NCBI GenBank assembly: GCA_963677505.2
Contig: CAXXWB010000017.1
Coordinates: 273,365-337,364 of the forward strand
Reading direction: 5' to 3'
Length of the DNA stretch: 64,000 nucleotides
Origin: JBGSUZ01 sp963677505
GTDB taxonomy: Bacteria; Bacillota; Clostridia; Peptostreptococcales; Acidaminobacteraceae
Part shown: one piece after another, positions 48,086 to 56,478 of the stretch
How positions within the stretch are numbered: position 1 is the stretch's first letter
How the letters are laid out: each line of letters opens with the position of its first letter
The notes under the pieces: model-generated
Told to the model about the DNA's origin: nothing
The model's input: the letters and a program-made list of their open reading frames with translations, nothing else
The model's database searches: none
Program-made: the position numbers and the translations under genes

Positions 48086-49468
48086 TTATATGCGGGTAAC
48101 AACATCTGACAACGAGAGCCTTAGAATTTGTCTTGTATTTTTTGTGACCCTTGTATGCTCATGTTGGCGGATTCCATATACCCAAATGATTTTTTCGTCA
48201 TCACAGATTAGCCATATTTGATCTCTGTCTTTAAGAGGAATTTTGGCATCTATCAACAAATCTTTGATTTTCTTATGTCCCTTCATACCAAAGGGTATTA
48301 TTTGATCTCCTGGCAATCGATGTCTCAAGGTTAGATTGCCCACAACCGTATCTTCATCAATTTCAATGGTTTGACAGAAACCCGTAGATTTCTTATTTGC
48401 CATCTCATTTGAATTTTCAAGCTTTTCAACCCTAAGAGTTGGTCTGTTTTCGTGTTTTCGGCAGTCTTCTGACCCTTTTAAAATCCCTTGTGTTGGATCA
48501 GAGACCCCATTTAGCCATTCATATTCGCCATAAAACAGGACGCCTTTATACGTAAACGATTTATAGCCATCCGTTTCTAGCAAATCTAAAATTAGCGCCA
48601 CATGGTTCTGCTCCAAATCATTGAGATTACCCTTTACAGCACCGTACATTTTACGAATCAAGCGACTGCGTATAGCACTGTGAGTGTTCTGAAGTATTTT
48701 CTTCTTCACTCGGTATCCGCCTTCTATAGACGTGACATTTTCGCTCCAAAGGGTTTCAACCACACTTTGGATATAGTCGCCGTCTTCCGAAAGCAGGCGC
48801 GCGGTTTTACTGAGTTGCCTATTTAAAGAGCCTCCAAAATAAGCATCTATTGCGGGAATAATTTCATTTCTCAAGAAATTTCGGCTATATGCTGAATCAA
48901 AATTCGTATGATCTACCATAGGCTCGATGTTTTTCGAAGCACAATAGGCTTCAATTTGTTTCCGGCTGCACATTAGTAAAGGCCTGATAATAAGCCCTTC
49001 TCGGGAAGGTCGTATGCCTACTAATCCATCTAACCCACTGCCCCGAATAAATCTTAGCAGTATGGTTTCGCCCTGATCATCTCTGTGATGGGCAACAGCA
49101 ATTTTATCAAGTTCCATTTTGAGTCGTTCCGCTTCAAAAACCTCATAGCGTAACTCTCTTCCTGCCATTTCAAAGGACAAACCTCTTTCTTCGGCAATTT
49201 TCGAGACGTCTAAATGCTCGGCGTGAAAAGAAACCCCTAGCGATAAACACAATTCTCGCGAGAAGGTTTCATCTCGATCTGCATATTCTCCACGAAAGCC
49301 GTGATGGATATGAACCCCATGGATTTTAAGTTGATACCGTTCTTTTAAAGAACACAGCATTAACAACAGTGCTGTAGAATCTGCGCCACCAGAAAGCCCT
49401 AAGACAATCCCATCGCCTTTTTCTATCAACTTATGCTGTTCAATTGTTTCTATTGCAGTTCTTTCCAT
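48086..49468 (-). CDS. tilS: tRNA(Ile)-lysidine synthetase
   Basis: A 460-residue enzyme that converts the CAU anticodon C34 of tRNA-Ile2 to lysidine so that it reads AUA. The PP-loop LGLSGGADSTALL is at 23-35, GVHIHHGFRGEYADRDE near 55 and AVAHHRDDQGETILLRFIRG near 125 complete the N-ATPase core. The TilS-C domain at the end (LRHRLPGDQIIPFGMKGHKKIKDLL starts it, near 375) is complete. ATG 49468 follows GAGGATAGG. It is next to ftsH, the conserved arrangement. Confidence 0.94.
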   Translation of the reverse strand: MERTAIETIEQHKLIEKGDGIVLGLSGGADSTALLLMLCSLKERYQLKIHGVHIHHGFRGEYADRDETFSRELCLSLGVSFHAEHLDVSKIAEERGLSFEMAGRELRYEVFEAERLKMELDKIAVAHHRDDQGETILLRFIRGSGLDGLVGIRPSREGLIIRPLLMCSRKQIEAYCASKNIEPMVDHTNFDSAYSRNFLRNEIIPAIDAYFGGSLNRQLSKTARLLSEDGDYIQSVVETLWSENVTSIEGGYRVKKKILQNTHSAIRSRLIRKMYGAVKGNLNDLEQNHVALILDLLETDGYKSFTYKGVLFYGEYEWLNGVSDPTQGILKGSEDCRKHENRPTLRVEKLENSNEMANKKSTGFCQTIEIDEDTVVGNLTLRHRLPGDQIIPFGMKGHKKIKDLLIDAKIPLKDRDQIWLICDDEKIIWVYGIRQHEHTRVTKNTRQILRLSLSDVVTRI

Positions 49469-49577
49469 TGATTCCTATCCTCATTTATCCGACTATTACT
49501 AATTTACACATTTTCTAAATATAAAGATATCATTATTTTCACAGTGAATGTAAATATTTTGTGAACAACCGACTTAC

Positions 49578-49607
49578 GTGAAAAAGAGACGATACTCTCG
49601 TCTCTAT
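49578..49607 (-). terminator. Terminator after tldE
   Basis: Arms AGAGACGA (49585-49592) and TCGTCTCT (49598-49605) with TTTTT following on the minus strand. Confidence 0.8.
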
Positions 49608-49622
49608 TTTAAACATTACCCT

Positions 49623-50972
49623 TTATTGGCCTGCATAAACTAAGGGACCAACAGATACACTAGCAGCTCCATAAATTGCGTTGCTTTCAATTTCTTCAAA
49701 GCTAAAGTCACTGCCAATTTTATCAATGGCACATAACATTTTGAAGAAATTACCTGAAACCGTGCATTGGTTCACAGCTCTGGTTCTTTGACCTTTTTCA
49801 ATCACAAAGCCCCTACAAGAAAGAGAAAAATCACCTGTGACTGCATTAATGCCTGCATGAAGGCCATCTAGGGCAGTAAGATAAATCCCCTCTTCGACGA
49901 ATTGACAGATTTCATTTAAAGTAGCTGTCCCTGGTTTTAAATAAAAATTAGTCACGCTAATGCCTACCGAGGATTTAAAGGAAGCTTTGAAACCATTGCC
50001 TGTAGGTGCTACCCCAAGTTTCTTGGCTGTTTTTAAATTGTGGACAAAACCCATCATTTGTCCCTTTTCAATTAGATTTTTCATTTGAGTTGGCACACCT
50101 TCACTATCAAAAGGAACTGTAGCAAATCCCCCCTGAAGATGAGGATCGTCTACAATGGTGACAAGGTCGCTTGCCACTTTTTCTCCTACCTTATCTTTAA
50201 AATAGGTAAGTCCCTTATCGGCTGCTTCACCTGAAAAGATGGAAACCATCACTTGAAGGAGGCTTGCCATAGCATTTGGTGCAATAACCGTTTTATAAGT
50301 GCCCGACGGAATACTGCTCGCCCCAACCATGGCAATGGTTTTTTCAACACTTTCTATGGCATGGGCTTTTTCATCCCACTCCGCTATATTTCTGAACATT
50401 TTAATCACATATTCATTTTTCGTCTCGTCACCCTCTTTGACAATCGGCGAAAAATAAGCGTATCCCATTCCCGATTCGTGATGAAGGTCTAGCCCTCTTG
50501 TATTGATAATATCTATGACTTGATACGTATCTCCATACTGGTTCTCAACTTGATCCACTCTGGCATCATAGGCATTGGCATCAGCTTCACCCTTTTCAAG
50601 CTTTTTGATTTTGGTCATAGGCTCCACTGTTTGAAGATCCATTGCCAGAACTGGCAACTCAGGATATTTTTTAGCAGGTGCGAAAAGTTCTGGCAATTCT
50701 GCAACTTCGCTGATGATGGCATTGCTTTTACAGTCCTCTACCAAGAGTTTTAATGCCTCTATATCCATTTTTTCGCTATAAGCATTGCCCATTTTTCCTT
50801 CGAAGATGCCTCGGACAGAAACCCCTGCAGGTTCTGATGCTGAGAACTTATCCAAATCACCATTATAGATACTGGTAGAGAAGCGTTTAGATTTTTCTAC
50901 ATAAATTTCAAAATCAGAAAAGCCCTTTTCCTTTGCAATTTCCAATAATTCTTTAATCCAAGCTGGTCTCAT
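49623..50972 (-). CDS. tldE: TldE/PmbA-family metallopeptidase subunit
   Basis: A 449-residue partner of TldD. The TldD/TldE pair is a zinc-dependent protease that trims unfolded peptides and RiPP leaders in E. coli. TldE lacks the HExxxH zinc motif but keeps the fold (SVRGIFEGKMGNAYSEKMD near 50, GINAVTGDFSLSCRGFVIEKG near 390). It starts 2 bases after the tldD stop, so the pair is cotranscribed and coupled. No RiPP precursor gene is visible near it, so a general proteolysis role is more likely. Confidence 0.88.
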   Translation of the reverse strand: MRPAWIKELLEIAKEKGFSDFEIYVEKSKRFSTSIYNGDLDKFSASEPAGVSVRGIFEGKMGNAYSEKMDIEALKLLVEDCKSNAIISEVAELPELFAPAKKYPELPVLAMDLQTVEPMTKIKKLEKGEADANAYDARVDQVENQYGDTYQVIDIINTRGLDLHHESGMGYAYFSPIVKEGDETKNEYVIKMFRNIAEWDEKAHAIESVEKTIAMVGASSIPSGTYKTVIAPNAMASLLQVMVSIFSGEAADKGLTYFKDKVGEKVASDLVTIVDDPHLQGGFATVPFDSEGVPTQMKNLIEKGQMMGFVHNLKTAKKLGVAPTGNGFKASFKSSVGISVTNFYLKPGTATLNEICQFVEEGIYLTALDGLHAGINAVTGDFSLSCRGFVIEKGQRTRAVNQCTVSGNFFKMLCAIDKIGSDFSFEEIESNAIYGAASVSVGPLVYAGQ

Positions 50973-50974
50973 TT

Positions 50975-52360
50975 CTACGCCTCCTTTTTGCCACCAACAG
51001 TAATTTCACTGACTCTGACTGCAGGCTGACCGACGATAGCAGGAATAGAACCACTACTTGCGCCACACATTCCAAACCCATAGTCCAGATTATCTGCGAC
51101 CATATCAATCTTTTGGAGCACTTCTAATCCTGTTCCAATTAAGGTAGCTCCTTTTACAGGCTCAGCAATTTTGCCGTTTCTCACCATATAAGCTTCTCCT
51201 ACTGAGAAGTTGAAATCTCCTGTGGCTGGGTTAACTGAACCACCGCCCATTTTCTTGGCATAGAGGCCAAACTCTACGGAGCCGATTAAATCTCCTATTT
51301 TAGATTCGCCTGGGGCGATAAAAGTATTGGACATTCTTGAGGTTGGCGCAAATTGATAGGACTGTCTTCTGCTTGCCCCATTGGCTGGTGTATTCATTCT
51401 AAGTCCGTTGCGTCTATCAACTAAATAGGATTTCAAAACACCCTTTTCTATTAGCACATTCCGTTGGGTTGGGTGTCCTTCATCATCTACTGCACCTGAA
51501 CCCCATCCATTTGGTATGGTACCATCATCAATTGCAGTAATCATTGGCGTTGCAATGTTTTTACCCAGTTTCCCTGTAAAGACAGAGGCACCTTTTGAAA
51601 TAAACTCTGCTTCAAGACCGTGCCCACAGGCTTCGTGGAAAATAACGCCGCCAAAGGCATTGTCAATAATTACAGGGAATCGACCGCTGACGCAATCATC
51701 TGCCATGGCCATGGTTTTAGCCGTTCTTGCCGCTTCGACACCAATGCTGGCTATGTCAGCGTTATCATATAGTTCAAAGCCATAAAGTCCTGCCATATCC
51801 GACATACCTGTTTGCATTTGTCCGTTATAAGTAGCTACACAAGTGCCTACCAATCGGGTTCTAAGTCTTCTGTCTTCAACCAAAAGACCTTCTGAGTTGG
51901 CAATGAGAACCCTTTGGTCTTCATCCATATATCTGGCAATGACTTGAGTAATCATAGGATCATACTGAGTTGCCGCCTGATGAATTTGTCTGAGCAATTC
52001 TACTTTTCGTGCTTTTTCCACTTGCTCAGGGTATTTGAAATACTTATGGGTCGTTACAGCTTTTGAATGTAGAACAATGTTTTCTCTACTGCTCATAACA
52101 CCTGCTACACTAGAAGCTTGTTTGGCAAAAGCAATCAAGCTGTTTTCGTCTAACCGATTCGTATGAACGTATATGGCATTGGACCCGCTTAAGATTCTAA
52201 GCCCCAGTCCAAAGTCTCTCCCTGTTACTGCATGTTCAAGTCGACCTCCAATGAGTTCTAAATTGGTCTTATATTTTTCCTCTATAAAAATTTCTGAAAA
52301 GTCGCCACCTTTAGATAAGGCCGCCTCTAATACTTTTTGCGCTAAAACAGGTGATATCAT
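50975..52360 (-). CDS. tldD: TldD-family zinc metallopeptidase
   Basis: A 461-residue catalytic subunit of TldD/E. The zinc motif HEACGHGLEAEF is near residues 240-251 and RMSNTFIAPGE near 340 and the SVNPATGDFNFSVGEAYMV segment near 378 are typical. It precedes tldE with a 2-base gap and its ATG 52360 lies 3 bases before the end of the GNAT gene, so GNAT-tldD-tldE is one transcript. Confidence 0.9.
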   Translation of the reverse strand: MISPVLAQKVLEAALSKGGDFSEIFIEEKYKTNLELIGGRLEHAVTGRDFGLGLRILSGSNAIYVHTNRLDENSLIAFAKQASSVAGVMSSRENIVLHSKAVTTHKYFKYPEQVEKARKVELLRQIHQAATQYDPMITQVIARYMDEDQRVLIANSEGLLVEDRRLRTRLVGTCVATYNGQMQTGMSDMAGLYGFELYDNADIASIGVEAARTAKTMAMADDCVSGRFPVIIDNAFGGVIFHEACGHGLEAEFISKGASVFTGKLGKNIATPMITAIDDGTIPNGWGSGAVDDEGHPTQRNVLIEKGVLKSYLVDRRNGLRMNTPANGASRRQSYQFAPTSRMSNTFIAPGESKIGDLIGSVEFGLYAKKMGGGSVNPATGDFNFSVGEAYMVRNGKIAEPVKGATLIGTGLEVLQKIDMVADNLDYGFGMCGASSGSIPAIVGQPAVRVSEITVGGKKEA

Positions 52361-52363
52361 GAA

Positions 52364-53287
52364 TCAATCCCGCCCTTTCTTTTCAAAGACATATACATCT
52401 TGATGTTGATCGTTATAGGTTTCCAAGCCGATTTTTTTGAAGGTATCATCCTTTTCATCATTATATGCCATATAGCAAAAAGACTCAAAACCTAACTCAA
52501 TGGCATTTTCAATGGCATAAGCCAATACAACTTCCTCTAAATCTTCGTGACTGACATAATTCAGCGTTTTAACATTGCCTTTGGCGTGTTTCATACTGAG
52601 ACTGAAAAAGCCCCTTCCTTTTGGAGTTTCAACGTTGTAAAAGTCCCCCTCGTCTATGCAAGTGGAAACCCAATCTGGGCTGAACACTTCAAAGGTCCAG
52701 TCATAGCTGAGATATCCCTTGCGCAGTTTCAAGGTTTCAGACCTTTCCATCGCTTCTATAACGCCTGCCTTTTGATTGACAGTTAGAGGGCTCACTTTAC
52801 AATCTGACAGTATTTCCTTTCTATAATTTTGGCACTGGTCTTTTGAATAGCTCAACTGACCCTCGATACTCTCTTTTGCCCAATCGTATATTTTAAAAAG
52901 CGCTGTTTCACTAAAGCCATGAGTTCTGACAATGTGAAGGCTTTCATAGTTTTCTATATAACTGCTGAGACCACAACTATCAAATCCTTTATTGTTAAAA
53001 GCATCTTCTATTTGAAAAACCGCTAAAGCCTTTCCGATACCCTTTCCTCTCGCTTCTGGGCTTACACGTATACCTTCTAGCCAACAGCGTCTGCTGCTGA
53101 GATAAGTGCTCCGCGAAAACCCCAGTACTTTTTGATTGAACAAAGCACACCAGAGAGTACCTTCCTTGCTGTTCATCCATTTATCTAAAACTCTCGGAAC
53201 ATAATCTGTACCTTCCCATATTTGAGATGATATTTCTAAGATTGCCAGAGAATCCTTTGGTTCTGCTTTTCGGATTTCAATTGTCAT
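52364..53287 (-). CDS. GNAT-family N-acetyltransferase
   Basis: A 307-residue protein whose N-terminal 130 residues are a clear GNAT domain: acetyl-CoA-binding loop VSPEARGKGIGKAL at about 77-90 and beta strands around it. The second half (about 160-300) has weaker GNAT-like pattern (YAIENAIELGFESFCYMAYND), as in NAT16-like proteins with two related halves. The substrate is unknown. It is coupled to tldD. ATG 53287 follows GGGAGTGATTGT. Confidence 0.78.
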   Translation of the reverse strand: MTIEIRKAEPKDSLAILEISSQIWEGTDYVPRVLDKWMNSKEGTLWCALFNQKVLGFSRSTYLSSRRCWLEGIRVSPEARGKGIGKALAVFQIEDAFNNKGFDSCGLSSYIENYESLHIVRTHGFSETALFKIYDWAKESIEGQLSYSKDQCQNYRKEILSDCKVSPLTVNQKAGVIEAMERSETLKLRKGYLSYDWTFEVFSPDWVSTCIDEGDFYNVETPKGRGFFSLSMKHAKGNVKTLNYVSHEDLEEVVLAYAIENAIELGFESFCYMAYNDEKDDTFKKIGLETYNDQHQDVYVFEKKGRD

Positions 53288-53390
53288 ACAATCACTCCCT
53301 CATAGTCATTGTATGACTGGCAACGTTTCATTGTCAATAACATGTATATTTTTTTAACGACAGTGAAACATGGACTTTCATTATCAAACC

Positions 53391-53438
53391 ATAAAAAAAT
53401 ACCAATGTACTTGTGACTTAATCACATACATTGGTATT
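53391..53438 (-). terminator. Terminator after tRNA-Met
   Basis: Perfect 11-bp arms ATACCAATGTA (53399-53409) and TACATTGGTAT (53427-53437) followed by TTTTTTTATGG on the minus strand. Confidence 0.85.
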
Positions 53439-53452
53439 GTCTATATTCCAAA

Positions 53453-53529
53453 TGGTAGCGGCGGGCGGATTCGAACCACCGACCTTTCGGGTATGAACCG
53501 AACGCTCTAGCCAACTAAGCTACGCCGCC
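53453..53529 (-). tRNA. tRNA-Met (anticodon CAT), elongator type
   Basis: A 77-base cloverleaf: acceptor GGCGGCG/CGCCGCT with G1, D-arm TAGCTTAGTTGGCTAGAGC, anticodon stem TTCGG-TTCATAC-CCGAA, T-loop GTTCGAATCC and encoded CCA. The paired first base and lack of the three G-C initiator pairs fit elongator Met. A tRNA-Ile2 with lysidine also reads CAT in the gene; the sequence close to B. subtilis elongator tRNA-Met makes Met more likely. Confidence 0.9.
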
Positions 53530-53541
53530 ACAACAAAATTT

Positions 53542-53570
53542 ATAATACTAGAAATTGACCTCATCGTCAA
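53542..53570 (-). promoter_or_regulatory. Promoter of tRNA-Met
   Basis: TTGACG (53570-53565), 17-base spacer, TATTAT (53547-53542) on the minus strand; transcription would start about 6 bases before the tRNA. Confidence 0.8.
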
Positions 53571-53636
53571 CATTTATTTGCTTTTATTTTTTGGGTTTCT
53601 TCAGTACCATTCAACCTTCTGGCGTTTACTAATTGT

Positions 53637-54560
53637 TTAAATCAGTTCTTTAGAGGCTAAAATACCTTCTAAATTGTCATAGTCACTTACATAAAGGCCA
53701 TTCAAATTTAATTCAGAGAGTATATGTCTTAAAATGACCCCTCCTGCATAAATAACATCGGCACGCTTAGGCATTAGTCCCACCAATTGGCGTTTTTCTT
53801 CTACACTGAGCTTTTCTAGAAGTTCTGTTTCTTCTTCTAAATTTTTAAGACTGACTTGGGCGTTGTGAATTTTTTCTCTGTCATAAACGGCCATTTTAAG
53901 GTCTAAGGTTCCAAAGGTTGTAGCCGTACCGCCAATACCAATTGCCGCTGTAGGTGAAAGCGCTTTTACCGCTTCAATTCCTTCAGCTAAAATGCCTTTA
54001 ATATCTTGAGCCATGGCTTTGACTTCTGTGTCAGCAATAGGATCTGTGGCAATATGCTTGCCCGTCATTCTGACAACACCTACATTAAAACTTTTACGGT
54101 ATAAAATGCGTGACTTCTCGCCTACAATTAGTTCTGTACTGCCGCCACCTATATCGATAATCACAAACCGCTGATTTTGAAGGTCCTTATCTAGTCCTTT
54201 GCAGACCCCTTTAAAACCTAATTCAGCCTCATCTGCTCCAGAGATAATATTGACTGCAATACCCGTTTCCTGCAATACCCGCTGTCCAAATTCATGGCCA
54301 TTTTGAGCATCTCTCACTGCACTGGTAGCAAAAGCACCTAAAACTATGGCTTTTTCAACCTGAGCCATTTCTTTAAATTTTATTATGGCCTCAACAGTAT
54401 CCGCCATGGATTTCTCCGAAAGTCTATTTGTCTCATTGACGCCTGCACCTAGGCGAGTCATTTCTAAATGTTTTTCTACATGGTTAAGATGACCCTGCTC
54501 TACTGCGGCAATCATCAGCCTAATCGAATTGCTTCCCATATCAATTACTGCATATTTCAT
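53637..54560 (-). CDS. Ppx/GppA-family phosphatase (exopolyphosphatase-like)
   Basis: A 307-residue ASKHA-fold enzyme that removes phosphate from polyphosphate or the pppGpp 5' end in the family. Phosphate motifs: IDMGSNSIRLMIA (6-18), IDIGGGSTELIVG near 141 and GIGGTATTFGTLDL near 222. It is the short form without the C-terminal HD-type domain, common in Firmicutes. It follows yabR after a terminator. ATG 54560 follows GGAGGTATACGC. Confidence 0.88.
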   Translation of the reverse strand: MKYAVIDMGSNSIRLMIAAVEQGHLNHVEKHLEMTRLGAGVNETNRLSEKSMADTVEAIIKFKEMAQVEKAIVLGAFATSAVRDAQNGHEFGQRVLQETGIAVNIISGADEAELGFKGVCKGLDKDLQNQRFVIIDIGGGSTELIVGEKSRILYRKSFNVGVVRMTGKHIATDPIADTEVKAMAQDIKGILAEGIEAVKALSPTAAIGIGGTATTFGTLDLKMAVYDREKIHNAQVSLKNLEEETELLEKLSVEEKRQLVGLMPKRADVIYAGGVILRHILSELNLNGLYVSDYDNLEGILASKELI

Positions 54561-54602
54561 GCGTATACCTCCATTTTAATAACAATAATTTTTTATTGAT
54601 AA

Positions 54603-54636
54603 AGCAAAAAAAATAGCCGAGGTTTCTCGGCTATGG
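54603..54636 (-). terminator. Terminator after the S1-domain gene
   Basis: Perfect 9-bp arms ATAGCCGAG (54613-54621) and CTCGGCTAT (54626-54634) with TTTTTTTT following on the minus strand. Confidence 0.88.
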
Positions 54637-54639
54637 TTT

Positions 54640-55233
54640 TTAATAATCTCTACTTTTATTATAGCCATTACCCTTACGATTGTTGGATTTGGCTGCTTTT
54701 TTGACAGACTTAAGTTTGTCATCTGAGTCTTTTAAGAAACCGCTGATCATATCCTCGAGATTCTCTGGTCTTCTTTCTGTTCGAGCAGGACTCTTGCTAA
54801 AATTCCCAGATGGTTTGTTAAACCCACCAGATGGTTTGTTAAACCCACCAGATGGTTTGTTAAAGGAATTATTGCCGCCAGTACCGCCACTGCGATTAAA
54901 CGGCTTTGATTGGCCCTTCGGTGGGTACGATGATGCATTATTGTTCTCAGAATAGGTTGGTTTTTTAACTGCAGGTGTCTCTGTTTTTTCAGCTGCTTGT
55001 CTGATAGACAAACTCACTTTTCCTTTTTCATCGACGCTGATAATCTTAACTTTAACAGATTGTGCTTCCGTGAGGTGGTCCCCAACGCTTTTTACATAAC
55101 TGTCTGCAATTTCTGAGATGTGGCATAAGCCCGTTTTACCATCTGGAAGTTGTACAAACGCTCCAAAATTAGTAATACCTGTGACAACACCATCTACAAT
55201 TTTACCGATTTCTACAGTTGACATAGCCGTCAA
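54640..55233 (-). CDS. S1-domain RNA-binding protein, YabR type
   Basis: A 197-residue protein. An S1 RNA-binding domain fills residues 5-75 (GKIVDGVVTGITNFGAFVQL ... KGKVSLSIR). The rest is a low-complexity, basic tail with Asn/Gly/Lys/Pro content, including three near-perfect GGFNKPS heptads near 120-145. B. subtilis YabR is shorter, about 128 residues, and occupies the same place after divIC. I use the TTG at 55233 because GGAGG is 5 bases upstream; the ATG at 55224 is 14 bases away. The tail probably adds RNA binding. Confidence 0.82.
   Translation of the reverse strand: MTAMSTVEIGKIVDGVVTGITNFGAFVQLPDGKTGLCHISEIADSYVKSVGDHLTEAQSVKVKIISVDEKGKVSLSIRQAAEKTETPAVKKPTYSENNNASSYPPKGQSKPFNRSGGTGGNNSFNKPSGGFNKPSGGFNKPSGNFSKSPARTERRPENLEDMISGFLKDSDDKLKSVKKAAKSNNRKGNGYNKSRDY
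54806..54866 (-). repeat. 21-bp tandem repeat coding GGFNKPS
   Basis: Three consecutive copies of a 21-base unit (54806-54866) in frame within the S1 protein gene, differing by few bases. A change of copy number would leave the reading frame intact. Confidence 0.85.
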
Positions 55234-55334
55234 TCATTCCTCCTGTTTATTTGTATATAAAGATTATATTGAATCCATTAAAGCATGTCAACTCTGACAA
55301 TCATTATCAATGCTCATATTCCAACGTTGCCACA

Positions 55335-55634
55335 CTACTTATCCTTCTTATCTTGAATGATGTAGATCACTTCGTTAGGTTTGACCATTCTTAACTTTTC
55401 ACGAGCAATTTTCTCAATAGACTCTAAACTTTTAGAATCTTCAAGCGCCTTTGTCAGAGAATCTTTTTCTTCGGTGAGCTTACTCAGCTCTTCTTTTAGA
55501 ACGGCTTCGTTGGCTTTCAATTCTTGTATTTTGATTTCTGTCTGAACCACCGTATAGCCAATATAACTCAAGAAGACCACCATGAAGATTATGAGGTATT
55601 TATTACGTTTCACCGCAACCGCTTTCTTTTTCAT
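55335..55634 (-). CDS. divIC: Septum formation initiator, DivIC/FtsB family
   Basis: A 99-residue bitopic cell-division protein: short basic N-terminus, one transmembrane helix at about 12-32 (YLIIFMVVFLSYIGYTVV), then a coiled coil of about 40 residues (ELKANEAVLKEELSKLTEEKD) and a short C-terminal part. It forms the FtsL-DivIB-DivIC complex. ATG 55634 follows GGGAGG, so the five-residue upstream extension is not used. It lies between rqcP and the S1 gene, as divIC does in B. subtilis, but yabP and yabQ are absent. Confidence 0.9.
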   Translation of the reverse strand: MKKKAVAVKRNKYLIIFMVVFLSYIGYTVVQTEIKIQELKANEAVLKEELSKLTEEKDSLTKALEDSKSLESIEKIAREKLRMVKPNEVIYIIQDKKDK

Positions 55635-55660
55635 GGAATAACCTCCCACTCATTACATCA

Positions 55661-55903
55661 CTACTCTACGATGTGAAACATTTCTTTTGCTACATCTTTG
55701 GTCACATGCTCAGTGAGATCATCGACCACTACTACCATTTTTCTTGGTCCAAATTCCATAGTAATCTGGTCACCAACCTTAACCTCAGTGCCCGGCTTGG
55801 CCTCTTTGCCATTGACAAGGATTTTCCCTTGATCACAAGCATCTTTTGCAACGGTTCTTCTTTTAATGATGCGTGAGTTTTTTAAAAATTTGTCTATTCT
55901 CAT
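55661..55903 (-). CDS. rqcP: S4-domain RNA-binding protein RqcP (YabO)
   Basis: An 80-residue S4 domain (MRIDKFLKNSRIIKRRTVAKDACDQG pattern at 1-26, VNGKEAKPGTEVKVGD at 30-45). RqcP works with RqcH in ribosome quality control, stabilising the P-site tRNA during Ala-tailing of stalled chains in B. subtilis. Position before divIC matches yabO. ATG 55903 follows CAGGAGGCACAA. Confidence 0.9.
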   Translation of the reverse strand: MRIDKFLKNSRIIKRRTVAKDACDQGKILVNGKEAKPGTEVKVGDQITMEFGPRKMVVVVDDLTEHVTKDVAKEMFHIVE

Positions 55904-55916
55904 TTTGTGCCTCCTG

Positions 55917-56060
55917 AAACCGACATTCGGTTTTGTTGACTTTTAGGACTAAAACAAGATTGACCTTCGGTCAACCTTGTCGCTTTCGCGACTTGCCTAA
56001 GTGAATATGTAAACGGCTAGGGTGATACATCGCCCTTTCCGTTTACATATTCACTTAGGC
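55917..56060. repeat. Hairpin cluster with a 22-bp perfect inverted repeat
   Basis: Between HU and rqcP: AAACCGA-cat-TCGGTTT (55917-55933), ACAAG-a-TTGACC/GGTCAA-c-CTTGT (55954-55980), GTCGC-tttc-GCGAC (55979-55992), and a perfect 22-bp inverted repeat (55995-56016 and 56039-56060) around a 22-base centre that pairs partly (AGGGTGAT/ATCGCCCT). Several loops are TTC or TTCG type. It is not a simple terminator since no T-run follows, and the HU gene has its own terminator downstream. Confidence 0.85.
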
Positions 56061-56079
56061 ATTTTGGTTTCACGAAAAA

Positions 56080-56106
56080 TAAAAAAGCAGCAGAGCTGCT
56101 TTTTAT
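56080..56106 (-). terminator. Terminator after the HU gene
   Basis: AAAAGCAGC-AGA-GCTGCTTTT hairpin (about 56083-56105) with T-run on the minus strand, just after the HU stop. Confidence 0.85.
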
Positions 56107-56109
56107 GTA

Positions 56110-56388
56110 TTATTTGTTAACTAACTCTTTAAGCGCTTTACCTGCTTTGAAAACAGGAGCCTTTGAAGCTGGGATTTCGATGATGCTCTTAGGATCTCTT
56201 GGGTTTCTGCCTTTTCTTTCTTTTCTTTCTCTTACATCAAAAGTACCGAAACCAACTAATTGAACTTTGTCATCCTTAGCCAAAGCTTCTTCTACGCTTT
56301 TCATGAATGCATTTAAAGCGAGTTCTGCATCTTTTTTTGTTAAACCTGACTTCTCAGCCATGCTTGTTACTAATTCCGCCTTGTTCAC
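56110..56388 (-). CDS. HU-family DNA-binding protein
   Basis: A 92-residue histone-like protein that bends and compacts DNA. The hallmark GFGTFDVRERKERKGRNPRDP at about 47-67 is the DNA-binding arm, with the helical dimer region before it. It starts at a GTG (56388) after AGGAGGTTTTATT. Transcribed on its own (promoter 56440-56469, terminator 56080-56106) between mazG and rqcP. In B. subtilis hbs is elsewhere, so it is an insertion into the yab order. Confidence 0.95.
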   Translation of the reverse strand: MNKAELVTSMAEKSGLTKKDAELALNAFMKSVEEALAKDDKVQLVGFGTFDVRERKERKGRNPRDPKSIIEIPASKAPVFKAGKALKELVNK

Positions 56389-56439
56389 AATAAAACCTCC
56401 TCGTAATCACAGAATGATAGCTTGCTATAAGCTATTTCT

Positions 56440-56469
56440 ATCTTATATTGAAAAACCCTTATTTATCAA
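56440..56469 (-). promoter_or_regulatory. Promoter for the HU gene
   Basis: TTGATA (56469-56464) with TAAGAT (56445-56440) at 18 bases, or TATAAG at 16 bases. A 7-bp inverted repeat ATAGCTT/AAGCTAT lies between it and the ribosome site. Confidence 0.55.
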
Positions 56470-56478
56470 GGTTTTTTT

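Noticed and set aside
55995..56060. BirA operator or simple terminator reading of the 22-bp inverted repeat
   Set aside because: Spacing and sequence do not fit the BirA operator, it is not near biotin genes, and no T-run follows.
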